From NCBI GenBank assembly GCA_964035795.1, contig OZ038324.1, forward strand, positions 2,618,128 through 2,682,127: a DNA stretch of 64,000 bases, given 5' to 3'. A program made the position numbers and the translations under genes. Origin of the DNA: Pterobdella sp. o SKG-2022. Taxonomy: Eukaryota > Annelida > Clitellata > Hirudinida > Piscicolidae. Shown piece after piece: positions 1 to 11,560 of this stretch. The notes below the pieces were generated by a model. It had not been told where the DNA came from and did no database searches. It was given only the letters and a program-made list of their open reading frames with translations. The stretch's first letter is position 1. Each line of letters begins with the position of its first letter.

Positions 1-369
1 CGAAGCAATATGACATCATACGGTTAGCGTCGTCATAACATCTTTTTTTTCTGCACAGCGTTTAATTGTATAACTGTTAATATTCATTTATAATTAAAAT
101 AATAATATTTTTTAGAACTTATATCATTTATATTTAATTTTAATATAATTTCAAATAATAATATAAAATTTTTAAACCTTTCTCTTCAATTATATAAGTC
201 GTTGTAAAATTGAGCAATGCGCACAATTCTGAAATATTTATTAATGCAAACCTCTGGATGATATTATAAAAAATGACTCTATAAAAATATAACCGCTTTT
301 ATAAACATTTAAAATTTTGATCTAGTCTACCAACCCGCTTCTGGACCCACTTGGAATACCAACAACCAA
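1..369. other. AT-rich spacer
   Basis: No coding potential or recognisable element is visible. The stretch is AT-rich and ends where the 3' tail of the neighbouring minus-strand LINE begins. Confidence 0.5.
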
Positions 370-2620
370 ACATTTCATCGATATTTTCATTTATTTACCA
401 TTATATAACACACTTCACATAAACTGAGCATGCATCAGAGGCGCTTAAAAGTACAAATAAAGTTTATGAAAAAATTAATGGTCTATATAAAAAAGTTTTG
501 AGCGATGATTTGAATGATTGGCGAGAAAGTGTTTTGATTTCATTGGGAAGAGCGTTCCATATTGAAGGTGCTGCATGAATAAATAATCTATCAAAATACT
601 TTGTTCTTCCAACTGGTTGGTGAAGTGGAGAGTTTCTCGATCTTAACGAGGAGAGAACATTTCTATTATTGGTGAGACTGTAGAGATATCCAGGGGTTTT
701 TGAGTGATGACAGTTGTAGGCGAGAGCAGCTATCTTGAATATAAGCCTTTTGAATATAGGAAGCCAGTGAAGCTTGTCTAGACATTGGGTAGATGGGGTG
801 AAGACGTCACAGTAGACAACAATTTGTGTAATATAATTTTGAATTTTTTGTAACTTTCTAATGAGTGTAGATGAAAGAGAGTAGAGAAGAGACTTTCAGT
901 AATCTTGTCTAGAAATGACGAGAGCAAGAGCGAGATTGTGAGCTGTTTGAAAAGTGAGGCATTCACGAATGTGTTTGATGGCTTTGATATGTATGTTACA
1001 TTGTTTGGCTGTTGAAAAGATGTGTTGGTCGAAGAAGAGAGTGTTATCGATGATGATGCCGAGTAATTTTATTTCGGAAGAAATCTTTATATTCTGATTA
1101 GCAATGTTAACTATTTTTGATAAGATTTTTATGCGCGATTTAGTACTGACAAACATTGTATTTGTTTTGTCGATGTTGAGTTTGAGAAGGTTTTGTGAGA
1201 GCCAGGTATGTACAGAAGAGACGCATTTAGATATTTCTTCAATGGCTGGTTGAGGGTTGTCGTAGGAAAATTCAGATGTGAGAATGATGTCATCGGGCAT
1301 ATTGATGAAAAGTGATGTGATGTTTTTGAGAAATTTTGACTAAAGTGGGAGTGTAGATGACGAAAAGTAGAAGACCAAGGACAGACCCTTGTGGAACACC
1401 AGCTGAAAGAGGCATAATGAGTGAAGAAGTTTTACCTACTTTGGTGAATTGAGAACGGTTTGTGAGATATGAACTTAGACAAAGAAGAGCTGAATCTACA
1501 ACTTTGAAATCATGCTGCAAGCGAGAGATAAGTAATTGATGGTCAACTGTGTCAAAAACGGCAGACAGCTCTAGTGAAACCAGCAGGCTTCCTCGACCGT
1601 TATCTTGAGCTCTTTTGAGTGGGTTTTTTACGTGTAGAAGAGCACGAATGAAGTTTATTGTAGGCAGATTGAAATTTGTTGAAGAATGATGAAGCGAATA
1701 AATGAGTGGAGAGTTGGGATAAGGCAATCTTTTCCATAACTTTAGATAGTGTTGTAAGATTGGACACCGGTCTATAATTGGAAAAATTAGATTTGTTCAA
1801 GTTGAGTTTTTTTTAAAGTGGGATTACTTGGGCAGTTTTGAAATTGGAGGGAAAAACGCCTTGAAAGAAAGAAAGGTTTGCCAGTTTAGCAATTATTGGA
1901 GAAAGGATTGTTGAGAAACGTTCTAGAAGAAATGTCGGTATGATGTCGAGTGGAGAGGTTTTCAGTAAGAGACTTTTAATTATTGAGTAGACATCGTGGT
2001 GGTACACCTCATCGAAACATCTAAAGTAAGGATTATTTTTGCTATTCTGCACGTCATTTTTGTAAATACTGAAGTAATGATAGCTGTTATTTCTTTAATG
2101 AGTAGTTGACTGAGTATCCATTGTTAATTCATTTTGCACATCACATGAACTTGGTTTTTTAGTCAAACTACAGTTCTTGACTCTTCGTATATCCTGTTGG
2201 ATTGACTCAAAGGATTGATTTATATTGATAATTTTATTGTTAAAAAAAATAGAAAAAGATGAAGCTAGATTATTTTTTTCAGTTTGAGAAATGGGTGATA
2301 TGGAAGGAGACTTGTGGAGAATGGAATTGATAATATTCCATTATCTTTTTGGATTTTGACAGCAACCATCCAGCTGTGTGCGCAAGTGGTTGGTACGAGA
2401 CGATTTAATTAGGCGTCTCACTTTAGCTCTTGCAAGTGGTATGTGCAGTCGGTCAGAGGATGATCGTTCTGTCTTCCAAAGCTGGCATTTTGCAAAGCGG
2501 ACCTTAACCCCCCTCACCGACGATATCAGCCTCAACCGTTCTTACCCCCCACACACATTCATCACGACAGTTTCAAAGCCTGCTGATCATGAAAGAAGGG
2601 GATACATCAACTCATGAGGC
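370..2620 (-). mobile_element. CR1/L2-like LINE, 5'-truncated and broken
   Basis: Read on the minus strand, several overlapping frames form one decayed reverse transcriptase. About 2535-2340 matches the linker upstream of RT, ending in a QNPKR-type motif. About 2052-1813 carries the early RT segment (SPLDIIPTFLLE). About 1800-1290 carries RT blocks including NYRPVSNLTTLSKVMEK, FDTVDHQLLISRL and GVPQGSVLG. About 1300-896 carries the post-catalytic part. The tail near 590-480 encodes the usual CR1/L2 ending, AAPSIWNALPNEIK. Frames change several times, once right at the catalytic YxDD region, so it is dead. No endonuclease domain is visible, which indicates 5' truncation. The clade is inferred from the block motifs. 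The 3' edge near 370 is approximate. Confidence 0.85.
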
Positions 2621-3429
2621 ACCAACCCTAGACCCCATATTGTTTCAACATTTACGCACGTCTGACACGTTACCATCCTGCTATGTACATCATAAGCATG
2701 GACACACATGCATATATGTTCATATTCAACATATTGTTTGAATTGAATAAAAAATATCAAAATGCCTCATTTATAGCTCTATAGAAATCCAGCTCTTAAA
2801 TGATGATTGGTGAAAATTATCTAAAGTTTTGTCAAGTGAACAAAGTTTTTACGTTTTAACAACTACACACTGTTGTTGACTTCAATGCTTTGAGCTTTGT
2901 AGGGACAACTTACATTGTCTTTGTATTTATCCTAATAGTATATGGGCAAGTTTTTTTCATGAAATATATTAAAAATTCAAATAAAATTTTTTTTAACGAT
3001 ATGGCTTAGAAAAAAAATTCGATTATAATAGTTAATTCTTAAATGAGAAAAAACATATAATGAAAATTAAATAAAAGTCCTTCAAGTTTAGTATCTCACA
3101 GCTTTTTAGATTCACTCTTAACTCACCCAATAATCGATGTTTTCCCTATATTTTTTACTTTTGAGAATCTAAACTGAAATTTCAAAAACTCTATACTGGA
3201 TGGGTGTAGTTCTAATGTACTTATACTGTTTCTATACGAACTAAATATATTTCTTGCAGGTTCTTTGGACTAAATATACCATGTATAATCAAATAAATTT
3301 TCATAATTTTTATATGAAACAATTTTGATTAAGTTTGATACACAAATGCTTTTTACTTTATTCAACCGTTATAAGGTATGTTAGCTAAATTATAGTTTCA
3401 ACAGTCTTGTGCGATGCAAAACATTTCAA
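2621..3429. other. spacer without recognised features
   Basis: AT-rich sequence between two LINE remnants. I see no exon or structured repeat. Confidence 0.4.
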
Positions 3430-3840
3430 GACCCGACGTCTACAAGCAATAAAGAAGCAAAGGTCTTCTTTGCGGATGATTGTGCGCTCAACGTTACCAT
3501 TGAGTAAGAGATGCAACATGAGCTAAACCAGTTTTCATACTTTTGTGACAATTTCGGTTTGACTTCCAACACTAAAAAACAGAGATGATGTTTCCGTCAG
3601 TTCTAGAAATTTTTATCACGATTTCTACATTCCAGTGAAAAGATAGAAGTTACAGACAGTAGAAAACTTTACTTATCTTTATAGTAAACTTCTTCGTTGT
3701 GCAAATTTTGATGATCAGGTTAGAACGAGCCAGTTAGCAGTGTTTTTAAAAAGATTGAGAAAAAAAGTTTTGGATAGGAGCCCTACGTAAACGCTTAGAT
3801 TCTTTGAAGGTGCATCTCAAAGACTTCAACAAAATTGTCT
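3430..3840 (+). mobile_element. short LINE reverse-transcriptase remnant
   Basis: The plus strand reads EAKVFFADDCALNV, an RT catalytic FADD box. After one stop it reads FSYFCDNFGLTSNTKK, the usual segment after the catalytic box. Further on, in shifted frames, come NFTYLYSKLL and LKRLRKKVLD, as in RTE-like RTs. Stops and frameshifts interrupt it. It is a pseudogenic fragment of a few hundred bases. Clade assignment is uncertain. Confidence 0.6.
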
Positions 3841-5815
3841 TCACGGGGGAAAAGCTGCTTTGAACAGATCTGCTTGATGTAGAATAACCCACAATAATTC
3901 ACTTTTCTTAAAAAAAAATTTAAATGTTGCAAAAAACGTGTTAGAAGCAAATGTGAAGATGTAATAGACAGACTTTGAATCATTGGTGCAAAACTGAAGA
4001 GGTTTTCTTGCCTGAATTGGACTGATCAGCTTTTTTCGGACGCACAAAATATTTAGTTTTTTTTAAATTTCTCATAAAAAAATTGAAAATAAAGTTATTT
4101 AGTGTTATTTTACTAATTTTAGTTACTGAGCTGATTATTGTTGCTATGGTCATATTTGGACACAAGTCAATGAACAATATTTTGATGATTTATAATTAAT
4201 TTTATTCAAAATAAAACCATTTATAATAAACGCAGACGAGACGATGAATGGTGCTAATTACTAAGTTGCTTCAACAATCACAAGTTAAAATATATCTTAA
4301 ACTCACTAAATTCTGTTATAAATATTTCTAAATAAATTTTTTAAAATAATTTTGATATTCATTTTGAATATTTTTGGAATAAAAATTGTATGTTAATGTT
4401 ATTCTTCCATTCGCTAGGGGTATCTGTATGCATAAATAATGAGATAATGAATATTCATAGTTCAAGTGAGATTAACAGGCGAGGCTCAGAGGAACAATAA
4501 TAATTTAACAATAATGGAAAACAATTATTCCAAACAACTATGTTAATGTAAATTATAATATGATATTTTTAGAAGCATCAACAAATCCTTATTTTAAATT
4601 TCATAAAAATTTTCAATCCCAAACACAACACTAAGGATGATTTTGAGAATAGCATGACAATTTCATAAATAAAATAAAATCAATAAAGTTTCAATTGTTT
4701 ACTGGAAATGAAATCTAATTGAATAAGCGTTACAAATTTCAATGGCAGAACTAATAAAAAAGAGTAAAAACAAATGACAAACAAAGGCCAGCAAAAAGTA
4801 CAGACTTATTAAAGCTGAAACATGGAAATAAGCTATTTGAGAATTACCGCATGAAAAAAATAAAAAGTTCAATAAAACTAAATGTGAACATTTAAAAACT
4901 GCATTAAAAATCACAAAATTATAACAAAAGAAATTGGCTAAAATTTAAATGTGAAATCGACTTTCAGAAAATCTCATTCAATGCATTTATTAATCGCATT
5001 TCAGATTTGTTAGTTATTATTTGAGTTTAAAAATTAGCCGGTTTAATGTATAATTAACTTTAAAAGTGGATGGTACAGTGAGCAATGAAAGAAATTTTTT
5101 CAGTCTAAAATATCAACAAACTGTGAAATATGACGAAACAAAATATGAACGGAATATAAAACTAGAAAAAATAATGAACAAAATATAAAAATATAATTAA
5201 ATCAAATAAATTTGAGAAACTCACTAACAACTCAAAATGGACTAGAATCGATACGCGTGAGCAAAGCAGTCTGCGGACGAAAATAACCAAAGATTACAAA
5301 TAAAATAAATTATGAAGCAAACATTAAGAAACTGAACCAAAAACATGTAAAATGAATAAAACAAACAGTAAAAATAAAATACTTTAAAAGATAAAAATGA
5401 TTAAACAATGGTGATGAAAATTGAAACTAAGAAATATGGATGTAGGTTTGAAGGAATGTAACTAAAACTATTTTTTCTTTGTATAAAAATACTCGATTAA
5501 TTTTTTTATTCGCAACTTTCAAAAACAAAAAAATTGCAATATAAAAATAAAATCAAAAAGCAAAAAAAAGTTGAGTTTGGACAAAACATGATAGTGTATA
5601 AATAAAAGAAAACCCATTTATTGTCAATCTATAATTATCTGGAAACTTTTGTAACTAAAAATGAATTGGTGAAAACTTTTCAAAAATAAAGCAATTTACA
5701 TAGCCACTGAAAAAGATTTATTAGTTTTAAAAAATCGTACCATTTCATTTGCTAAGTGATATTTTCCAAATAGGAATGTAAAATAATTGAAGTATTAAAT
5801 AATAAACACAAGTAT
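3841..5815. other. AT-rich spacer
   Basis: Long AT-rich stretch. ORFs of 60-70 codons here are Lys/Asn/Phe-rich and match no family I recognise, so I call nothing. Confidence 0.4.
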
Positions 5816-5898
5816 GCACCCACACACATGCACACACACACACCCGCACACATGCACACACACACACCCACACACATGCACACACACACACACTCACA
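5816..5898. repeat. CA/CATG microsatellite
   Basis: Runs of CA interrupted at regular spacing by ATG, giving a tandem repeat about 20 bp long made of (CA)n plus CATG. It lies just downstream of the glutamine-rich membrane-protein gene on the minus strand. Confidence 0.85.
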
Positions 5899-6048
5899 CA
5901 ATCATTTTATGACGTCCGACTCACGTCATAAAGTCATTTGTTCGAAAGATTATGTTAAAACTTTTTCTTCCTTCTTATTAAACTTAATTTCTCATCTTGC
6001 TCTAAATTTAACTGAAATGCAATTTAAAATTAAACCACGTTAGAACCA

Positions 6049-8574
6049 TTATACTTTCTTCTGCCACAGAGACAGAGTTTCATTCTCTATGTCTTCTTCT
6101 CTGTGAATGGATGTGTGCTGAGAACGATTGGCGTTGAAAATAGTGTGAGAGTTGTTTCTGAAACGATTTGAAAAGAAGGGTTGGTGGGAAAGAGTTGAAG
6201 AATGCATGCTTGGATGAAGGATTGATGGGTAGTTGTTGGATGGATGAAGAGGAGTGGATGGGGCATGGATGGGGGTAGGTGGATGATGGATGGGGGTGGA
6301 TGGGTGAAGAGATGAAGACTGGGTGTGAGAAATATTAGTTGATGACTGCTTGCTGTGATGTCTTTGTTGTCGTTGTTGTTTGTGTTGTTTGAGAAGTTCT
6401 TTGGTAACCGGGGAATTAGTATGGAAAGAGAATGATGATGGTGGCAGAGAAAGGAGATAAGTGTTTGGTTTGCGGTGCTGTGGTTGTTGTGAATAATGTT
6501 GTTGTGGATTTAACTGTTGTGGGGGATGTTGTTGTGGATGATGTTGTTGCTGATGTTGTTGTGCCACTTGTGGTTGTTGAAGTGAGTGTTGTTTATGTTG
6601 CAGTTGGTTGAACTGGGTAGGTCTTTGGGGTATGTGTGGTCTGTCTTTTTGAAAAAATTGTTGAGATAGCTGTTGTGAGTTTTGGTGTTGTAATGAAGCT
6701 TGTTTTAATATTTGTTGTTGATTTTGTTGAAGTTGTTGTTGAGTTTGTTGTTGACTTTGTTGTTGAAATTGTTGTTGAATTTGTTGTTGACTTTGGTGTT
6801 GAAGTTGTGGAGATTGGTGTTGAGGCCGTTGAGATGGTTGTTGGTTTTGTTGAGATGGGTTTTGAAGCTGTGGATAAAACTGCAGGCTTTGTTGCTTTTG
6901 AACCTGTTGCTGCAAATGTTTTTGTTGTTGTAAAAGTTGTTGCTTTTTGAAAAATTCTCCCAAAGCTGGGTTAGCTGTTGTAGAAGATAGAAGATGTAGC
7001 GGCGCTGCGTCAAAAAGACGACTATGTTTAGAAGACTGAGAAAGAGAAGAATTTCTGGATAGAATAGCAGCGTTTTGTTGTATTTGTTGGCGTTGTTGTT
7101 GCAATTTTTGTTGTAACTGTTGTTGGTTTTGTTGTTGTTGTTGGGATGGTTGTTGATCGATTTGTTGCGAAATCTGTTGTACATTTGTTTGAGAAAAAAG
7201 TTGGGGTATAGTGTTTAGATGTGGTTGCAAGCTGCTTGTTGAGTTTTGTTTAAATAGAGTATTGTTGAATTGTTGTGGGGTTGAAAATTGTTGCAATCTT
7301 TGTTGGAAGTTATGTTGCAGTAGTTGTTTATGTAGCTGTTGTTGTAGTTGTTGTTGAAGTTGTTGCCTCAAAGGTTGTGGAAGAGATGACGGATCACAGA
7401 AATGTTGAGAAGCAGCGCAAAAGATAGGAGGTGTAGAGGAGGCTGGTTGGTGGAAAATAGTACTAATGTTCTGTTGTAGATTCAAAGGTTTTGAATAAGA
7501 AGTATCAACTGATCTACTACATGAAAGGCGCTTGGGAGGGCAGAGAAAAAAAGACGCTTGTGTTGTGGCCATCTCTGTGTTGCTTCTAGGATGGTGCGAG
7601 AGGGAATGGTGGATTGTGGAGGATTGATGGTTGGGATGAATCCTAGAAGGCAAGGGGTCTGGTAATGTTTCAGAAGCAGACGACAATCGAAATGTTTGAC
7701 TTCGTTCTTCTTCCTCACACCTCACATCCACCATACTGCCGTTGCAGTTGAAGGTGAAGACCACCGGTTTTTTAACACCTATGTTTTCAGCCAACTTTTT
7801 TTTAAAAAGCTTGAAACGCTTTTTTTTGGCTTCTCTGCCTAAAAATGGATCGAAGTTTGAAGACCTTCTCTTTACCACGTGGCACGTCGCATCATCTGTT
7901 TCCCCCAGTCTTTTCGTCTGAAACAATATTTTTTTCGATATGAAACAATTTAAACAAGTTACATTGAAAAAGCATAAAGTTATTTCAATTAAAATAATGT
8001 TGAAATGTCTTATTACCTTGGTGTACTGCACAAACAAATTGAGATGTTGGGGAACTCCAAGAGGGTGCTTCCCATTCATCACTGCAACTTCTCCCTCCAA
8101 CAGAGGCAGTGAAGACATACCACTTGTAGTCATTACATCGTTCGTAGTGTTTGTGTTGATATTTGTTGATTCATCGTGTTGTATTTTATCGTTCAACTCC
8201 GCTTGTCTCCTTCGGTATTGGTTCTCCCTCTCACAATGAAATTTGAGAAAAGATATAGCTATCAAAGTCAACAAAACTATTGTGAAAATAATGTATGGAA
8301 GCCATAAGAAAAATTTATCTAGCGCGCTTTCTTCTGGGGGCAAAGGTTGAGCAGTTGTGGTGTTGTTGTACTGTTGAGTCGAGGTGGGTGCAGGCAGAAA
8401 AACTTGATTGGTGGTGAAAAAAACAAAAACTGTGGTGGAAGGAAGAAAAGTTGGTTTAGTAACAGTTGAATGTCTCACTGGAGAAACAGTCGTAGCAAGA
8501 GGAAGGTTGGTGGAGTTGGAGGTGAAGAGAAAGAATACAGTTTTTTGTTGGTTTGGTGTGGTTTGCGACGCCAT
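6049..8574 (-). CDS. glutamine-rich single-pass membrane protein, two exons
   Basis: I do not recognise this protein. I model exon 1 as 8574-8017 and exon 2 as 7917-6049, joined across a 99-nt intron (donor GTAATA, acceptor TTTCAG). The product is about 808 aa. Because the intron is a multiple of three and has no stop, the frame also reads through unspliced. Residues 1-85 are Ser/Thr/Pro-rich with sequons (NST, NNT). One membrane helix lies at about 88-110, followed by a basic stretch (CERENQYRRR), so the N-terminus is probably outside and there is no cleaved signal. The early cytoplasmic part is Lys-rich (AKKKRFKLFKKKL). Most of exon 2 is Gln/His/Ser low-complexity, resembling prion-like domains. 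The start ATG sits directly after an apparent acceptor (TTTCAG near 8582), which suggests a non-coding first exon further up. The function is unknown. Confidence 0.7.
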   Translation of the reverse strand: MASQTTPNQQKTVFFLFTSNSTNLPLATTVSPVRHSTVTKPTFLPSTTVFVFFTTNQVFLPAPTSTQQYNNTTTAQPLPPEESALDKFFLWLPYIIFTIVLLTLIAISFLKFHCERENQYRRRQAELNDKIQHDESTNINTNTTNDVMTTSGMSSLPLLEGEVAVMNGKHPLGVPQHLNLFVQYTKVIRHFNIILIEITLCFFNVTCLNCFISKKILFQTKRLGETDDATCHVVKRRSSNFDPFLGREAKKKRFKLFKKKLAENIGVKKPVVFTFNCNGSMVDVRCEEEERSQTFRLSSASETLPDPLPSRIHPNHQSSTIHHSLSHHPRSNTEMATTQASFFLCPPKRLSCSRSVDTSYSKPLNLQQNISTIFHQPASSTPPIFCAASQHFCDPSSLPQPLRQQLQQQLQQQLHKQLLQHNFQQRLQQFSTPQQFNNTLFKQNSTSSLQPHLNTIPQLFSQTNVQQISQQIDQQPSQQQQQNQQQLQQKLQQQRQQIQQNAAILSRNSSLSQSSKHSRLFDAAPLHLLSSTTANPALGEFFKKQQLLQQQKHLQQQVQKQQSLQFYPQLQNPSQQNQQPSQRPQHQSPQLQHQSQQQIQQQFQQQSQQQTQQQLQQNQQQILKQASLQHQNSQQLSQQFFQKDRPHIPQRPTQFNQLQHKQHSLQQPQVAQQHQQQHHPQQHPPQQLNPQQHYSQQPQHRKPNTYLLSLPPSSFSFHTNSPVTKELLKQHKQQRQQRHHSKQSSTNISHTQSSSLHPSTPIHHPPTPIHAPSTPLHPSNNYPSILHPSMHSSTLSHQPFFSNRFRNNSHTIFNANRSQHTSIHREEDIENETLSLWQKKV
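7918..8016 (-). other. phase-0 99-nt intron that stays open
   Basis: On the minus strand the flanking exons end in CCAAG and begin with ACGAAAAG. The intron starts GTAATA and ends TTTCAG. It contains 33 sense codons and no stop. Those codons encode a hydrophobic stretch (IILIEITLCFFNV) out of keeping with the polar protein on either side, which is why I treat it as an intron and not as coding. Confidence 0.6.
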
Positions 8575-8639
8575 TAAAACCTGAAATTCATGTAGTGTAG
8601 TTACATTTAAAAATTAATATTGTGAAAAAAAATATAGTA

Positions 8640-9003
8640 CATAGTTTCAACTGTCGTATATGATACATTATTAATGTGTCGATTCATTTTATTTAGCATG
8701 CTCAAATATTCAGAATCAACTCAGTCTGAGTAGTTCATTTAATAGAGCTTACAACCCTACTTGTGCTGTTGAAACCTTAAATCACACCACTTTAAGCACA
8801 CACACACCAGTGTATCATATCACAAACGTATCATATTTTGAATCATTGCTTATATAGCATCAACTTCTTCAAATCTTTCATGGCACAAAACCCAGAGTTC
8901 TCATCTCCCATACCTCATCCAACTCATTCTCAACTGCATCCAGCATAATTCAACAAAGCTACTCACGTAGCCTTCATAAATAAACCTTTTGTATCTTCAA
9001 GCA
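8640..9003. other. upstream region of the Gln-rich gene
   Basis: Contains no ORF of note. It should hold the 5' non-coding exon and promoter of the minus-strand Gln-rich gene, but I cannot place either. Confidence 0.3.
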
Positions 9004-9225
9004 ATCATCACAATCATCATCATCATCACTACCATTATCACCGTCATCCTCATCATCATCATCTTCATCACCATCACCGTCACCATTACTTTCACCACCG
9101 TCATTATCAACATCATCATTATCCTCCCCACTGCCACCATCATCATTATTATCATTATCATCATCACATTCACTATACTCAGTTTTTTCAACTTCATCAT
9201 CATCATCTTCACGATCATCCTAATT
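9004..9225. repeat. ATC/CAT trinucleotide repeat tract
   Basis: Degenerate (ATC)n, with blocks of CATCATCAT broken by ACC, GTC and ATT triplets. It produces long Ile/Thr and Met/Val ORFs on the two strands that are repeat artefacts. Confidence 0.85.
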
Positions 9226-9339
9226 TTCCTTTATATTTCTCGTCGTTGTCATCATCCTTATCTTTCATACGTGTTCTCCAGTATGAAACATCCTTTTTCA
9301 ATATTCCATTTATTACTATCCATACCACTGTAATCTTCA

Positions 9340-10630
9340 CTACTACTACTACTACTAATATTTTTATACACTAATTTTTTCACCACAACTCTATATGACC
9401 AAACCACCTCTTGTATTATCAATACTATTTAATACTAGTTTATATGTACACGTCCACAATTTGATGCTTCCAATGATTTCGTGATTTTGGCAACTTTTTC
9501 AAAGCTTTTTGTCAAAATATTTATAAGAAAATTTTTGTTTACTATAAAAAAGGAAAAATGAATACTAATGAATATTGGAGTCTAATGGAGAATCGAGCGT
9601 CATACCTATTTATGCTTCAATAGATGTCAATGACTCTGTAGTGTCAGAAGAGTTCTATATTCAATCACAGTATACAATCAAATTAATAAGTCATAAAAAT
9701 ATTAGCAGGTGTTAAAATATTTCAATACTATTATTAATTCAGCTGTAGAGTCCACAAGATCATATAAACAACACAGCCCTTAGATACGTAGCAACAATGG
9801 CTACGAACCTTTGAAACAACACTGTTTTGGTGGTCACAAACACATTGTGTCAGAAGATTTGAGAATGTTTTTTCTGAAGATTGTCTTTGTGTTACATCCT
9901 GCTCAATCATTCGTTCACAACATGCTCACACGCAATCCCCACATTCTTCAGACAACAACCAGCTCATATCCAACATCAGAGTTGATTACAGATCTCCAAA
10001 AACATAATAAATCATAAGTACAAAAAATTTTCTAGCTTTAAGACGAAATTGTTGATAAGAGCACAACATAAGAAATCAACATTAAACTTGGACAATATGA
10101 AAAGCTGATACAGTTGGAGAGTTTAATGAAAATTTTGAAACAGAAATTCAAACATTGTTACAATTTTTACAAAATAACATCAAATTTTTTTTAAAAAGTG
10201 GGTTAAAAAGAATTAAAAAAGCAAATCAAATTTTAAAAATGGCTGATGTACCTCAACTGTTCAAAGAGGCCAAACACTTCTAACCCAAACCAAAAACTCT
10301 GCTCTTAATTCTAGAAAATAAAATAAGATTTTTTAGAACGTTTAGAGTGAGAAAAAAAACTAAAGAAGTCAAAAAGTCTATTGAACTTGGTTGGAGGGTT
10401 CAACTATCAAACCCCTAAAACTCATGAACACATCACTAACATTCATGAGCTCCCATGCTTCAAAAAAAACTAAAAATTGCAATATAGTGGCATTATTCTA
10501 TAAAACTAATAACTTTTGATACAGTAATTTATCAAAATGAACACTTCATTCATAATCATTTTGACGTTAGGCTGGAAAAATCAAAAAAATGCTTTCAAAA
10601 AAGTTTTTAGCTTGTCACAATTATTTGCTG
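9340..10630. other. spacer, possible decayed LINE upstream part
   Basis: No confident gene. A 68-codon frame at 9811-10017 has no recognised motif. The last few hundred bases may be the decayed upstream part of the RTE-like LINE that becomes recognisable near 10640, but similarity is too weak to claim. Confidence 0.3.
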
Positions 10631-10639
10631 CATAATTGC

Positions 10640-11560
10640 TGAAGGATTTAAATTCATGCATACTAAGTGAAATATACATTAAAGATATCCTGAACAGACT
10701 CATCCAAGTTTTAAAGTCCCATTTGAATGGAAATCAATGTGGCTTTCATTCAAAGCAAGATTGTATTGACCAAATATTTATTATGAGAATTATCATGAAA
10801 CGAACCTAAACATAAAACTTAACTCTGAATTCATCCTTTGGGATCTATACAAGGCCTGTGGCTCACTCAATCGGAACGCACTGTGGGAAGTGTTACGCTG
10901 CTCATACAGCTTCCAAACAACATCATAAACATAATGAAAGCTTTTCACTATAACACACAATGCATCAAGTATTGATGTTTTAGCAGGATTAAAGGAAACA
11001 CAGCACTGTGAGGCTTTGATGCTTCTGTGGAAGAGAATCATAAGCTTCACTCTAACATCAAGATCAACTAATGGTCACCTTTGCTAACCAATGCTTAAAA
11101 ACTATATTTTGTTTCAAAAGTATTTGACAAAAAAAAATGTTCCAATATGGACTTTTCAAACATTGAACGACTTGAAACTAAACAAGAAGACTAAGATGGC
11201 CTGATCTCATTCAAAAAAATGCACGTTCAGCAAAGATTTGCTTGTAAGTGAAATTTGAAGTTGATAAACGGTTGTAAGAGATAAAAAAGATGATGGCATG
11301 GTGAATTCAGACATAGAAAGCTCAGCTTCAACTCGCAGAGTCCTAGTGGGAACCAAGGACGAGTGAGGGGCGACTATAAACCACATGAGTTAAACCAGTT
11401 TGAGGTGAAAAACTATGAAGGCGAAAAGATAGCTGAAATGGAAATAAAAAACATTTAATGGATTTAAAATGCCCTTGTTGCAATAAACTTTGTCTGAACA
11501 AAACCAGATTAGCCAATCACATCAAGCCATAGTATACAACTGACTTCAAAAGACATCTTT
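10640..11560 (+). mobile_element. decayed RTE-like LINE fragment
   Basis: The plus strand reads LKSHLNGNQCGFHSKQDCID followed by an Ile/Met-rich stretch. This aligns with the GENQCGFRPNRGCCDQI block of the element at 50.2-52.8 kb. Shifted frames continue with LYKAC and RNALWEVL. Near 11460-11530 the strand reads LKCPCCNKLCLNKTRLANH, the C-terminal CCHH-type finger that also ends the 50-kb element. Multiple stops make it a pseudogene. It belongs to the same family as the antisense LINE inside UQCRC1. Confidence 0.8.

Noticed and set aside
6636..7184. Val/Leu-rich and Asn-rich frames over the Gln-rich gene
   Set aside because: Shadow frames of CAA/CAG codon repeats in the real minus-strand gene.
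8989..9333. Ile/Thr- and Met-rich frames of 73-114 codons
   Set aside because: Products of the ATC trinucleotide tract; composition is fully explained by the repeat.
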